Shown here piece by piece: positions 33,901 through 44,975 of a stretch of 64,000 nucleotides of DNA (position 1 is the first letter of the stretch; each line of letters begins with the position of its first letter). Below the pieces are notes generated by a model. The model was not told where the DNA came from. It did not search any database and worked only from the letters and a program-made list of their open reading frames with translations. The position numbers were made by a program, and so were the translations under genes. The stretch is from Siphonodentalium dalli (taxonomy: Eukaryota; Mollusca; Scaphopoda; Gadilida; Siphonodentaliidae), in contig CP136061.1 of assembly GCA_032622095.1 (NCBI GenBank), positions 64,173,127 to 64,237,126 on the forward strand. The letters are read 5' to 3'.

Positions 33901-34403
33901 TGGGGTTGAAATGCAGGGTCATTTAGACATATGCTAAACAAAATGCCTCACACCTGTCAACATTTCATATCGATTTTGTTGTCTCTTTGAACTAAGGACT
34001 CTTGGCAAATTACATCTAATGGCTATATTTGATATGTATAATGACACAACTTAGGCATATGAACTACAAACTGCTCACAATCATTTTATCATCGCTGAAA
34101 TGGCATTTATTTTCTATTTCTCATTGGAAATCTGGCACTTAAATGCTGACAAATTTTCATATCATTCAGGCCTATTCTAACAGATATGATTATATCATTA
34201 GGCCAAAAAAAAAAAGGGTTTTGATTATCAGGCATCGCTTTCGACTGTACAATGTATTTATGTTCCGTATTTTTATATGAATCATATCAATATATCTATC
34301 ATTCGAGGTACACCCATATATGACGTACGTGCAGCACAATGTCATAATTTGTCATTCTTTATATCAGATTAAATTAGTTCATATTCTATCCCAATGGGAC
34401 TAC
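30967..34403. other. Intronic; diverged duplicated segments, no recognised gene
   Basis: 31,040-31,190 and 32,690-32,810 share AACCCAGACAC.C.GGAGGCAG, TCCC.AAT.GGG and CACTGCCC.TCTCTGT, a diverged direct repeat. The minus-strand 63-codon frame at 31,972-32,163 has an acidic, Leu/Pro-rich reading with no known domain. 34,300-34,390 is the left part of the 3.2-kb repeat family. Nothing else supportable. Confidence 0.45.
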
Positions 34404-34972
34404 GGATACCCCCCTGTTTTTAAAATACTAAGATGTTTCACATGTCAGTAAACATTTAGTTAAAATAATAAATTAACAGTTCCCATTGCAGGTGTACAAC
34501 CGTAACCCTAATCTTAAACCTATTGACCGAAAAATGTAGGAATAAAAGCTTGGACAAAATTATGTATGTTGCGAAAAAAATTCTAAGTCGAAAAAGGGGA
34601 ATAACTCTACACAAAAAATGTCGGAGAGACGTCATAATCGCAGGTGCACAGGTTCCCATGGTACTAAATAACAGTGCCAAGATTAAAAAACATTGACCGA
34701 AAAATGTAGGAATAAAAGCTCGGACAAAATTATGCATGTTGCAAAAAAAGTTTCTAAGTCGAAAAAGGGGGATAACTCCACCAAAAAATGTCAGACAGAC
34801 GTCATAATCGCAGGTGCACAGGTTCCCATGGTGGTTGATGTCTGTGCCAAGTTTCACGGAAATTGATCAAAAAACGACTGAGAAAAACTCCGGACAAATT
34901 TGTGTCCACGGATGGACGGACGGACATGCTGACTCCAGTATACCCCCCCTAACTTCGTTGCGGGGGGTATAA
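34404..34972 (+). mobile_element. Interspersed repeat with internal duplication and C/G hairpin end, inserted in another repeat
   Basis: Two internal units (about 34,515-34,665 and 34,690-34,840) share TTGACCGAAAAATGTAGGAA, CTAAGTCGAAAAAGGG and GCAGGTGCACAGGTTCCCAT. Then ACGGATGGACGGACGGACAT, ending in a 10-bp-stem hairpin TATACCCCCC ... GGGGGGTATA (34,939-34,971). The left edge also reads ATACCCCC. It interrupts the family seen uninterrupted at 3.2-3.46 kb. The same type occurs at 29.3 kb. Confidence 0.7.
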
Positions 34973-35368
34973 TAACCCATGATTTCTTTGCCAGTCTATG
35001 GGCAGAAATTAAAAAAAATAATAATAATATATAACCCTCGCTTGCACACTGATTAAAAAAAAAATGCCTGAGAATCAAATATCTTCTTTTATTTTTACCT
35101 TAACATAATGACTGACTTATAGCAACTCCATCATTGGAATTAGACAGTCAGATGTTTATAAGACCATAATATACAGTTATTGAAATTATATCATTCATGC
35201 CTGTTTGATTATCTTCATTGCATGATTGAGTCCGCGATGGTCTGCTCCAGAAAACATTATTCAATGCAATTGACATGTCTGGCTTCATCGCGGGCCCACG
35301 ATCTCTTGGTATGTGATCTAAAATTATACAATCATATCACCACTTGTAGACAAGAAAAGGAAACTTAC

Positions 35369-35647
35369 ATGTTGTGCCATCCTTGATGATTACTGCTGTC
35401 TTGCCTGCTTCATTCAAATGAACCGTCAGAGTTATCTGATATGCTGTAGCTGGCTGTAGATCATTTATCATCTGTTCTGTGCTTGTGACTGGAATATCTT
35501 GATAGGACACTGAATTGGAATGCTGTACCTGCACTGTGAAGTGGTTGACAAAAGTTCGCTTCTCAGATGGTAATTGATTCCAGCTCAGTTTCATGTTGTA
35601 TTTAGTGACATCTCTCAACACTACTCCACTAGGCTTCAAATTATCAG
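35369..35647 (-). CDS. Exon: complete FN3 domain (minus-strand EB/EGF-FN3 gene)
   Basis: 279 nt (93 codons), phase 1 at both ends, the classic one-exon FN3 module. The acceptor CTTTTGCAG precedes 35647, and the donor T|GTAAGT follows 35369. The sequence shows LKPSGVVLRDVTKYNMKLSW (FN3 Trp), FVNHFTVQVQ and the terminal MINDLQPATAYQITLTVHL with the L-x-P-x-x-x-Y motif. It joins the upstream cysteine module at 37,825 (A + CT gives ACT) and the next FN3 half at 23,558. It is the first FN3 after the cysteine-rich modules in the window. Confidence 0.88.
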
Positions 35648-37824
35648 CTGCAAAAGATTTAGAGACAATTTAAAAATGATGTATCTATACAATGAACTTT
35701 CTGTATCGATTCATGGGTATACAGTAACATGTTCAGAAAATTACACTGGTAATATTCTATGTGTGCAAGTTTTACGATTGAAAATCTATCTTTTACGTCA
35801 CTTAGAGAACACATTTATGATCTACTAACAGTAACACATGGCCAGTCACTGTTTATACAAGACTAGGACATTCAGTATTCTTTCTCAAAACAGGGAGTTC
35901 AACACAAAAAAATATATTAACAAAACCAATGGCCTAAAACTATTTTGACCAATCAGATACTGAGTTGAGCGCAGGAAGCATCATTTTTAGATCCGGTTAT
36001 ATGGTCAGAGAAAACAAGCCTATAGCTAGCTGACATAATTCAATGATTTCCATATAAACACGCCACATGTTTGAATTTATATCTGCAAAAAAATGCTTTA
36101 ATTATTGTCATGGATGCAAATCTAAACTTATTAATATTAAGACCATATAATGCACCAAGGGCCGATAAGGTTTGAGGTGATTTATGTGACAGATCTGATT
36201 GATCCACTTCATCCTTACAACATTCTGAGTTTCAGTATGATCTAGCTGGTCCGAATCATCTGGACATCAAATCCGCATTTTATATCTGCTCGGAATGTTA
36301 CATATTTACACCGACTGGATTTTCTGGTAGGTCATTCGCCAATTCTACGTGTCATGACCGGTTTTGTCATTGTTTGATACTACTTTCAATCCGTCTCTAT
36401 GTTCTATCATCCACCATCCATTCATTGTTTATTATCTTGTTTTGCTTTCGTCCTTCCATTGCCCTGTTCTGTGTATGTTGCCTGAGTTCTTTGGTCATGC
36501 AAGTGTTCTTGTTTGTTGGCCAATTTGTTCATGGTTCGCGTGGCCTCGTGTGGTCGATCATGCACCCGTTCTTTGGGGAGTAGCCCAAGAAATCTCTTAG
36601 CCTACAATTCCCTCTCATGACAAGCATTCGTGGTCATGGCCATGGTCAGCAATCACGCAACCGACCAGCTTGTGGTCCTACAGGACAGAGATGGTGCAAT
36701 TACCATGGCTGTGGTCTGCAATCTCTTCAATTTTTTGTGTTATTTGATGATTTTACCCAATTTTATTGATTTCAGTTGAATTTCAGTGAAATTTCATTAA
36801 AAGTAAATTTCATCAGAATTTTCACGAAAAATATTTCATCAGTCAGACTGAAATCTCGGTGAAATTTGGATTTTTTTATTGACAGTTTTTTATGTCAACA
36901 GATGACTAATAGAATTGAATGTAAGCACATATATTTTTAATTGAGGAAAAGATCATAATTAAAATAGTGCAGCATCGACCTATATTGTACATATTAGTGT
37001 AGGCAAATAACTGCAGATCTGCTAATAAAATTTCAACAAAATTTCACTAGAAAGTCAATTTCTAAATTTCATTGAAAAATGGAAATTATAAATTGGGTAT
37101 ACACCTCCCCCAATCAATGGAGACCCCTCTACAGCCACGTCCGTTAGAAGACATTCAACTAGCTGCATATAGCTGGTGTTAATTAGAGCAAAAATATAAC
37201 TGTATGGTCGGAATTGTACTGGGCATGTAGGGCTAAGTCTAATCTACTGAGTAGTCAGGTCCACAACAACTCAATTTATCGAGCTTATTGCAAACCTGTA
37301 GACACATAACTGTTGACACAGAATTATGTCTTTTAAATATGTATGCATGTGAAGAAATAAGTATGCATGTGAAGTAACAGGAAATATTTGTTTCAACAAA
37401 GAACTGCTCCAATGTGCATTGAAATATATTTTAGTATCATGAATTGAAAAAATAGTTTGCTCTTATCCATTGACAGAATTTGGATTTGGCAGAGAATATT
37501 TATGCTACAATGACTGGTAGTTTTGTTATGCCTAACTGCAGTTTGATGATTGTCAAATGATAAAATTAGTCTGTGAGGACTATCTCCATTATTTGGATTA
37601 TAAGTGTAAGTGTCTATAGCCTGTCATTTAAGGATGTGGTTACAGAGAGGCGGATGAGATATCTTATCTCTCCCCAATCCAAAAAACTATTTTTAAACCT
37701 GGAAATTCCATGCCTGAACCAAAAGCAGTCCTAGCCAATCGTGAGCTTTTATATCAACTGAGACTTATTGAACGAAGAATCCACAGAAAAACAACAGAAC
37801 AGTTATATATATTGTGATACTTAC
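35648..37824. other. Intron (2,177 bp), no gene seen
   Basis: Overlapping frames at 36,364-36,600 read as hydrophobic peptides but lack family resemblance. 36,730-37,090 is rich in AATTTCA/TGAAATT words. No MITE with clear ends. Confidence 0.5.
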
Positions 37825-37974
37825 TTGACTGACAACTGCCTGCATGATTGTAGTGAGATGGATTGCATGTGCAGTAGTAAGTGCTTTCGCCACTATTCCA
37901 TTGACAAATGGCATTGGTATCAGCACACTGAGAAGACGGTTCACCAGATAAACAAACTGATCCTATAGCCACCT
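37825..37974 (-). CDS. Exon: six-cysteine EB/EGF-like module (third in the window)
   Basis: 150 nt, phase 1-1. The acceptor TTCATTTCAG precedes 37974; strong donor A|GTAAGTA follows 37825. Cysteine spacing is C-x8-C-x6-C-x10-C-x1-C-x10-C, with QCADTNAIC and YYCTCNPSHY. This matches the EB/EGF-like modules repeated in invertebrate surface proteins (CxDxNAxC, CxC). It joins in frame with the module at 49,245 (C + AG gives CAG) and the FN3 exon at 35,647. Extracellular, disulfide-bonded. Confidence 0.83.
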
Positions 37975-38302
37975 CTGAAATGAACATATTATAGGTGAAT
38001 ATCCTTGTTAACAAACATATAAACAATGGGATCGAGCTGGAATATGTGGGTCCGAACGCTGCTCGGGTAGAAAATGATTGGGATTTTGGGGAAATGACTT
38101 TTGGAACATATTCAGTGATGTGGTACGAACAATTGAGGTGAAAAAATATGGGGTCGAAACTGGAAAAAAAATGGTTGAAAGTCGGGAAATTGATGGAATA
38201 TAACCGAGATAACTCCAGAATCATTCATAGCCACCTCGGCCAAACATTTTGGTCAGATTTGTAAGCGCAGTAAATGATGTCGAATTATTATATTTGTAAA
38301 AG

Positions 38303-38596
38303 TATAATATATATTTCCTTAAAGAAAGCCTGAACACTGAACTATATGTCCTGCTTTTGTAAACCATAGTAGGAAAGGGGTTAACTTTTTGGTCGCCTAC
38401 GAATGCTCACATTGGCTGCTCGGAATCAGTCACGCATGCGCAGTCCCAATATAGCTCACTTTACAGATTGAATTTGTCAGTTTATTTTCAACTCAATCAG
38501 GAGATTGGCGAGTTGCGGGGTTGGGAATGGCACCGCCATGGGAGGGCCCTATGATAGTTCAGTGTTCAGGCTTTCTTTAAGGAAATATATATTATA
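38303..38596. mobile_element. MITE with 43-bp perfect TIRs (copy 1)
   Basis: 294 bp. Left arm 38303-38345 and right arm 38554-38596 are perfect complements (CTTAAAGAAAGCCTGAACAC within). The interior holds GGCGAGTTGCGGGGTTGGGAA. The same element sits at the equivalent position in the copy at 58.5 kb. No ORF. Confidence 0.8.
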
Positions 38597-39215
38597 ATTT
38601 TTTTAAATATAATATTTCGCTAAAGGAAGCCTTCACACTGAACTATATGGATTAGAATGCAAGCCCAGGAGGAGGCACAAGCAATAAAGTTAATAGCCAA
38701 ATATTTAGTAAAGGTACTCTTCTAAAACAGATTGTACCATATATGAACTCTTTAATGAATCTGTTAGGATTATTTACGTGAAATAACCCATATAGTTAGA
38801 GTGCTATATTGCTCAAATGTGTACCGTTCCCCTTATTTTGAAAGAAACATCCCATGAGGTGCCATCCAATTCATAGTTGCGAGAGAACCCGAGCAAGTAC
38901 AATGGAAGAAGAAACACTTCGTTCTTCTCTGTGTCGTCTTCTTCATTCTTCATCTGTCAGTTCTAAGGTCATGGGATGCAGGATCATGAAGGAAGGAGAC
39001 TAACTCACACTCCGCATTAGCGACAGAACGACCTGCACAGGAGGAGGCCCACTCCGAAGATGGCGAGACAACCAACATTATCTAACTGCTGTTCGCTAAA
39101 GCAAAAAGGCAGAGAACCTGATGCCAAATTTGTGGCACAGGGACCGATTTTAGAACCCATTAGGCCAAACGGGTTGTACCACGATAATGGAGTCAAGCCA
39201 TTGGAACAGAGGGGC
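38597..39215 (+). repeat. Host repeat of the MITE, copy 1 (pair with 58.8-59.45 kb)
   Basis: Shares with 58,821-59,450: GCTAAAGGAAGCC.TTCACAC, GAGGAGGCAC.AGCAATAAAG, GAGGTGCCATCCAATTCATA, GCGACAGAACGACCTGCACA, CCGAAGATGGCGAGACAACC, AGGCCAAACGGGTTGTAC. Both copies carry the same flanking MITE, so the composite was duplicated after MITE insertion. Confidence 0.75.
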
Positions 39216-39280
39216 CGCCAATGCCAGTCGGCTGGTGATGATTCATGCACACATGCCTCTGAGGTACTCTCGAGTTCCGA

Positions 39281-39465
39281 ATAATAGTACAGGTGGGAAT
39301 AATAGTACAGGCGGGAAAATATTGAAAAATTAAATAATAGTACAGGGCGGAATAATAGTACAGGTGGGAATGTTTTTGAATTTCCGTATGTGATGTCCCA
39401 AAGTCACAAATGAAAATTAAAAAATGTTTCACCCAGTACTATTATTCGATTGAGTACTATTATTA
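39281..39465. repeat. Small TIR/tandem repeat built on AATAATAGTACAGG
   Basis: Four direct copies of AATAATAGTACAGG-type sequence between 39,281 and 39,365, then two complementary AGTACTATTATT copies at 39,436-39,465. Probably a small MITE. Confidence 0.55.
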
Positions 39466-40522
39466 GTATCAGTCCTTGAATTTACATTATAGGATACTAG
39501 TACACAACATATGTGTATAATATACACATTATAAATTACCAATTTACCACAATAAAGTGCGTTCCGTGAAATCTTAAACGGAACAAGACAGTCAATGACT
39601 GTGGGGTCGCTCACCAGACTGCAAAGACTGATAAGACTGGGACTCTGGAGACCACAACAGTCAGAACTTTTCATAATCACTTTAAAAGAAGTAGATCTAA
39701 ACAGGATATGTGGCCAACTTACCAAATGTACACTACTGATCACCCCCACCCCCCCCCCCCCCAACAAGTCCCCTCCCGACTGGGCTCCAGACTCCCAAGT
39801 CTTAGGTTGGAATTACACAATTGATATCTCAAACTTTCCCAATTGTTGGAAATTTCCAATCTCACAAGCGCCTTTTTATAAAATAGACCTGATGGTCCTT
39901 GTGAAGGAAGCATATTAAGAAGGAAACTGTCCTATTTTTCCAGGTTACCCCATTAAAAATATCTGTATCGCAGTCAAACAAGAACATTCCATGCTAAATA
40001 AGCCAACTAGTTCTTGGCTCTGCCATACATATTTTAAGAATTACTATGTTGTGAAATAGTTATGTCTCTGGCAATGCCCTTATTCGACTTTGTGATGCCA
40101 TTTTCACAAATCTGTCACCCAAGGTAATTTCCTACTAAATATAAGCAAAATAGGCCATTTCATTCTTGCATAGAAGACGTATGATGAATTACTATGGAGA
40201 GAAAGAGTAATGTAGCTGGCCTTGCACCTACTTGACCTGGTGACCCTGATTAAACAAATCTGAATCACACATCACCAAAGGAGCCTCAATATTAAATGTG
40301 AACTAAATAGAGCTGGTGGTTCTTTCAAAGAACACTTTTCAAGTTTGCCAAATATGTTCTGGTGAAGTGGTGGGTGTGGGAGAGTTAAATGTCCTGTTGA
40401 AAGATTTGAACAATACATATGATAGATTAATGTTGTAATTGGGAATTAGTGACCTCTAGCAGATCTCCAGGAAATGTTTATAAAAATGTCAGACTTCACT
40501 TGCAATTTTTAATATTTTGTGG
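39466..40522. other. No gene seen
   Basis: 39,578-39,700 duplicates 24,380-24,500. A C run (39,740-39,762) follows. 40,205-40,345 resembles a diverged unit of the GACGGACG-tailed family. Confidence 0.45.
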
Positions 40523-40716
40523 AGTTATGTCCCTGCCCACATTTGACCCAGTGACCTCTTTTGAACAAATCTGAATGTGAGTCACCTAGGCAATATCCAC
40601 ACCAACTATGAACCCATTCGGTCTTATGGTTCCAGAGGAGAAGTTTAAAGAATTGTTGACGGACGGACGAGGAGTGATGACTATAGCTCCACCAGAGACT
40701 TTGTCTCAGGTGAGCC
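40523..40716 (+). repeat. GACGGACG-tailed interspersed repeat, single unit
   Basis: AGTTATGTCCCTGCCC, TGACCTCTTTTGAACAAATC, TTGACGGACGGACG, GAGTGATGACTATAGCTCC, terminal CTCAGGTGAGC. One unit, as at 25.5 kb. Confidence 0.7.
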
Positions 40717-42003
40717 AAAAACTATTGAAATTATAGAATGACTCCCCCACCCCCCCACTTTGGATCCCAAAATGCAACAAAATTCAAACTTTTTTAATGG
40801 AAGGGGAAGAACTCCATCTTTAATATATAGAGTTATTCCCCCTGCATTGAAAATAATTTAGCTTTTTACTGCAATCTAGATGACAAAACTCTGGCAACTC
40901 AATAAAAACAACATGTCCACAGTTTATTATACTGGATAAGTTGATAACACAATGTTTTGGAGCTTGCTCTTTCAAATGGTATATAATATGCCATATATTT
41001 TATATAATGTAATCTGGGGGTTAAAAAATTAAGTAGTTTACTATTTTATATTCATTTTAGTCTATATAATTAATTTTGAGAAAACAAATTACATCTCATT
41101 GAACAAATCTGCTAATTCCACCCCCTCAACCCATTGGGACATCCCTGCAAGAATAGGACATCTGTGATATATTGGATGCTTGTCTACATTTGCCTAACAA
41201 TATTTCCTTAACCTTGAAAGCCAGTGCATTCTCTTAGGTGAGGCTACCTATGGGACACTCACATATATAAGACAATGCACTGGCATGATACTAGTACTTT
41301 GTTATAAAATAATAAATATTGGACAAATATTAAAACTAGGAGCTCATTTCTCTTGATCAATGGTCTATTATTTTATATTCATTTTATTTTAGTATATGTT
41401 ATTGGTTTTGGAAAAACAATTACATCTCAATGAACAAATCTGATAAATTTGCCCCCTCCCCAAACATATGTGGGGACATCCCTGCGAGAATAGGACATGT
41501 GTGATTTATTTGGATGTCTGACTATATTGGCCTAACAATATTTCCTTGATCTTGAACCCCAGTGTATTCTCTTATATATAGGAGAATACACTGGTGCAGG
41601 GTCTTTATTGCTGTACCAGCATAGCTCTGGTAATGAAATGGTTAATACTAATACTATTATAAAATGTGTACACTGTAAACAGTTAGAGTTGTATTTGAGA
41701 TTGCTATAAACACATAGGATTAAATTTCATTCACACACATCTTTCTCTCTTAGCCTGATAAATGTGGATATTGAGATAAAAGTTAATTACTTTATAATGA
41801 CTGGACACACAGCTGTGAGCACTGAGAATTAAGGCTGGTCAGTTCCTGGCATGTCATATAGCTAAAGTGTAAGGCTTTTAATGGGGTGAACCTTGCAGGG
41901 ATCTCTGGTGTGGGGTGGCAGGGACATGCAGTGGTGGGGGAGGTGGGGTGGAGGGGGGGGGGCAAGGGTTTAAAACAAGGATTTGAATTAACTTTTTTTT
42001 AAG
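40717..42003. other. No gene; related hairpin repeats
   Basis: 41,223-41,281 and 41,561-41,592 are hairpins around GTGCATTCTCTTA / TAAGA.AATGCAC, the same family as 49.46-49.63 kb. The surrounding sequence (AACAATATTTCCTT) repeats at about 330-bp spacing, so 41.1-41.6 kb is itself a diverged duplication. Confidence 0.5.
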
Positions 42004-42550
42004 AGTTATGTCCCTGGGCCCTGGCTCTGCCCCTATTGGACCCAGTGACCCCATTTGAACAAATCTGAACCCCAGTCACACAAGGACTATCCATACCAAA
42101 TGTAAGCTAAATCGGTCAAATGGTTCAAAAGAAGAAGTCATTCTAAGAATTACTATGGAGGAATAGAGTTATGGCCCTGGTTTCTCAACTAATCAACCTG
42201 GTGACCTCATTTTAACAAATCTGAATGTGAGTCAACTAGGGAACATCCACACCAAATATGAATCCATACGGCCTTATAGTTCAATAAAAGAAGTCGTTCT
42301 AAGAATTACTATGGAGGAATAGAGTTATGGCCCTGCTTTCACAACTATTCCACCCAGTGACCTCATTTGAACAAATCTGAATGTGATTCACCTAGGGAAC
42401 ATCCACACCAAATATGAACACGTTAAGTCTTACGGTATGGGACGAGAAGATGATTGTTGACGGACGGACGGACGGACGGACGGCCAGACGGACGGACGGA
42501 CGACGGAGTGATGACTATAGCTCCACCGGAGACTTCGTCTCAGGTGAGCT
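42004..42550 (+). repeat. GACGGACG-tailed interspersed repeat, three tandem units
   Basis: Units start at 42,004, 42,167 and 42,323 (AGTTATG.CCCTG), each with TTGAACAAATCTGAA and CACACCAAATATGAA. Only the last has the GACGGACG microsatellite (about 42,459-42,505) and the terminal hairpin 42,519-42,550 (AGCTCCACC / AGGTGAGCT). Shows that the family grows by internal unit duplication. Confidence 0.75.
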
Positions 42551-42838
42551 AAAAACTGAATATTTATGTTTGCAACCATTTAATACACAATGTGACATTA
42601 CTACTAGTAGTAAATGTATACGGTGTGTGTCAAGTATGTTGTTGTATCATTGAGTTGGTTGATTTATATATATTTTATTTGGGGAGTGGCAAATAACTGT
42701 ATTACTCTACAAACATGTTGTTGAAGAACTTTTTTTTCAATACATAACTCATAACATTGAACTGACAACAATACTACTATTACTTAGTATAAATGCAACC
42801 AAGGTAATAGGCAATATTACATGTAGACTAGTAGTGAG

Positions 42839-43360
42839 CTACAAAACAAATCTGAATCTTCGCGAACCAGCAGGAATAATGTCTGGTTGAGTTAAAACTT
42901 TCTCAATTGAACGTTGCACAGAGAAAACACCTGCTGGTTTATACATGCTGTCACTACCACGACATGGCTCAAAGAACTGAACCATTAAGGGGTTTTCTCC
43001 TGTTACACAAGCAGGCAGAGAATGGTCCTTCGTGCGAATAAGAACGTATGAACCAGTTTTCAAATCAAGACCGGATTCCACCACTGGCTCGTTCGGTATC
43101 AGCTCAGTAGTAGTAGGAGGATCAGTAGTAGCATCATCACACGCGTCAGAATCCAAAACGTCTGGGGACTCATCATGGAGACTAATTTGAGTATCAACAG
43201 TTGAATCTTTGAGGCACTCAAGTCCACGTGGATCATTTTGTAGAACAGAGTCTTTTCTTAATGCTCTTCCTCGCCTTTGAGTATGTATCTTTGAACTGAC
43301 ACATGTAGGGCATGAATAGACGTGAAGTTTCATGTCCATATAATACTTTGCCCAAATCAT
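42839..43360 (-). pseudogene. CENPB-type transposase, C-terminal segment in a shifted frame
   Basis: Open frame one base out of register with the main transposase ORF and overlapping it by 128 nt. It has a basic stretch HTQRRGRALRK, an acidic low-complexity region and a C-terminal module (GSYVLIRTKDHSLPACVTG, then VQFFEPCRG, ending RRFRFVL) resembling small SH3/Tudor-like tails in invertebrate transposase-like proteins. Most simply it is the real C-terminus, cut off by a one-base indel near 43,300; a small intron is the alternative. It ends at a stop at 42,839. Confidence 0.6.
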
Positions 43361-44960
43361 TCAGAAATGAAGCATCCATAGTGATGCTGTTGTCACTGAT
43401 TTTATCACTGCTGGTTTGTGGCAACGGCATTTCGATTGAATCACTTGTACTAGTACTAGTAGCAATCGGAGTAGAGTTTTCACTACTGGTAGTTGGAACA
43501 GTTTCATCTTCGTCCGAAGATACACTTTCGTCGCGAATAGGAATTTCCTCACCGTCGCAGTCTAACAGTTCAAGACCTTCATCAGCTGGTATATCATCAA
43601 GTGCCTCCAGTCGTTTAATGACTACACCTTCCGGTGGTGTTATTGTTGCCAGCAATTCCTTTAGATTTGCGGGAGGTGTAGACGTCATCAAGTCATCTCG
43701 GAACTTACGAATGTCCTTGCCAACCAAAGCAAACAGCTTGTAGGAAACTTTGTAATCTTCTGAGCCATCAAACGCATTTAGGAGGAAATTTGCCTTTAGT
43801 GCTGAAACCGTATCGATATCCAATTCGTCCCAGCTTCCTGACAGCATCAACATCATATCATCCCTGGTAGGAGCTGGTATTTTACTGGGATTTTCTTGGA
43901 GTTGGTCGATCATCAGCTTGCTCTCCCGCTCCCTATACGATGCCTTGAGGTGGTGGTGGACATGTGTGTCATTGATCTGCATGTCGCCAGTGATCCCACC
44001 TCCCATCACGACAAGAATGTATCCTCGTTTTAAGAGTGCATTCTTAACTTCGTCGGTGCAGTGTACGGAGTAATCGTCCAATATATACAGACCATAATCC
44101 TTCTGGGTGAACATGTTGTACCGCTGTTTCAGGTTTCGGATGGTTTCAAGCATGGTGGGAATTCGGTAGGATCCTTTATCGGCCCAATGAACTTTTAAAT
44201 TGCTTGGATTGTCCAGCTTGACTCGAGTGCCCTTCCACTTGAAAACAAACTCCGGTTTTGGAAATGGGTTATTTGGGTCACTCGAAACCTGTGTATAAAC
44301 AGTCGCTCTTTCACGAGAGAGCATATAGTTTTCTTTAACGAAAGATGGTTCTCCTTTTAGGGTCATGGTTTTTTTACTTGCAGATTCATTTCTGTGTAAG
44401 GGCATCTGGTCGCCATTAATTATAATGGGCTCTTTGTCATATTTAGTTGTGAAGTAGTGTCGTACTCGGTAAACATTCTTGATAAACTCCACGATTCTGT
44501 GATGTCGTTTCTCGGAACTAATTGCAAAGCGCTTATTCGGTCTCCTTAAACTAACCCCATATTCTTTCATCCATTCTTGAATCCACTTGTTCGAGAATGT
44601 TAAATGCTCACTTGGGTTAATGGTTTCTTTCTGGGACTCCAACCACCTCTTGTATAATTCTTTAGCCTTTGATCGAAATATGTTCAGCGGCAAACGACCC
44701 TTTAAAGTCCCTCGGATATCTATAAAGTAATCGAACAAGGCATGTCGCACGGCCTCTGCTTTTCTCTTTCGGCCACCCCCAGTTTCTCTGAACATCTTTT
44801 TCTTTTTAACTGGTTGATCGTTACATTCATTACCGACATCAGCATTCTGACTCTTGTTTGTGAAATTGTCATGGGCTCTCCTTGCTACCTGAATAGCCTT
44901 AAGATATCTCTCATCATTCGATCTAACATCTTTTAGTGATGGAAATGTTTCCCTTAGGGG
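43233..44960 (-). CDS. CENPB-type HTH/DDE transposase (pogo/jerky-like), long intact ORF
   Basis: From ATG at 44,795 there are 520 codons; the frame is open a further 55 codons to TGA 44,961-44,963 without another Met (includes PVKKKK, an NLS-like run), so an upstream exon is possible. Residues about 25-115 look like a CENPB-type DNA-binding HTH (FSNKWIQEWMKEYGVSLRRPN). The catalytic core has Asp129 in IIINGDQMP, Asp240-Asp241 in LYILDDYSVH and Asp276 in QINDTHVH, the D/D/D order of pogo-type DDE transposases. An acidic Ser/Thr-rich tail follows. It lies in the 11.3-kb intron between cysteine modules, same strand as the host gene. The lack of internal stops suggests a recent insertion. Domestication is possible but unproven. 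Confidence 0.82.
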   Translation of the reverse strand, partial: PLRETFPSLKDVRSNDERYLKAIQVARRAHDNFTNKSQNADVGNECNDQPVKKKKMFRETGGGRKRKAEAVRHALFDYFIDIRGTLKGRLPLNIFRSKAKELYKRWLESQKETINPSEHLTFSNKWIQEWMKEYGVSLRRPNKRFAISSEKRHHRIVEFIKNVYRVRHYFTTKYDKEPIIINGDQMPLHRNESASKKTMTLKGEPSFVKENYMLSRERATVYTQVSSDPNNPFPKPEFVFKWKGTRVKLDNPSNLKVHWADKGSYRIPTMLETIRNLKQRYNMFTQKDYGLYILDDYSVHCTDEVKNALLKRGYILVVMGGGITGDMQINDTHVHHHLKASYRERESKLMIDQLQENPSKIPAPTRDDMMLMLSGSWDELDIDTVSALKANFLLNAFDGSEDYKVSYKLFALVGKDIRKFRDDLMTSTPPANLKELLATITPPEGVVIKRLEALDDIPADEGLELLDCDGEEIPIRDESVSSDEDETVPTTSSENSTPIATSTSTSDSIEMPLPQTSSDKISDNSITMDASFLNDLGKVLYGHETSRLFMPYMCQFKDTYSKARKSIKKRLCSTK

Positions 44961-44975
44961 TCATCTCAAAACTCT

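Noticed and set aside
33717-33941. 74-codon minus-strand frame
   Set aside because: Looked at as a possible extra exon of the receptor gene, but it lacks FN3 or cysteine-module features and suitable splice sites.
36364-36600. Two overlapping hydrophobic plus-strand frames
   Set aside because: AT/pyrimidine-rich intronic sequence giving chance membrane-like peptides.
43312-43743. 143-codon plus-strand frame
   Set aside because: It is the antisense of the acidic/Ser-rich tail of the CENPB-type transposase.
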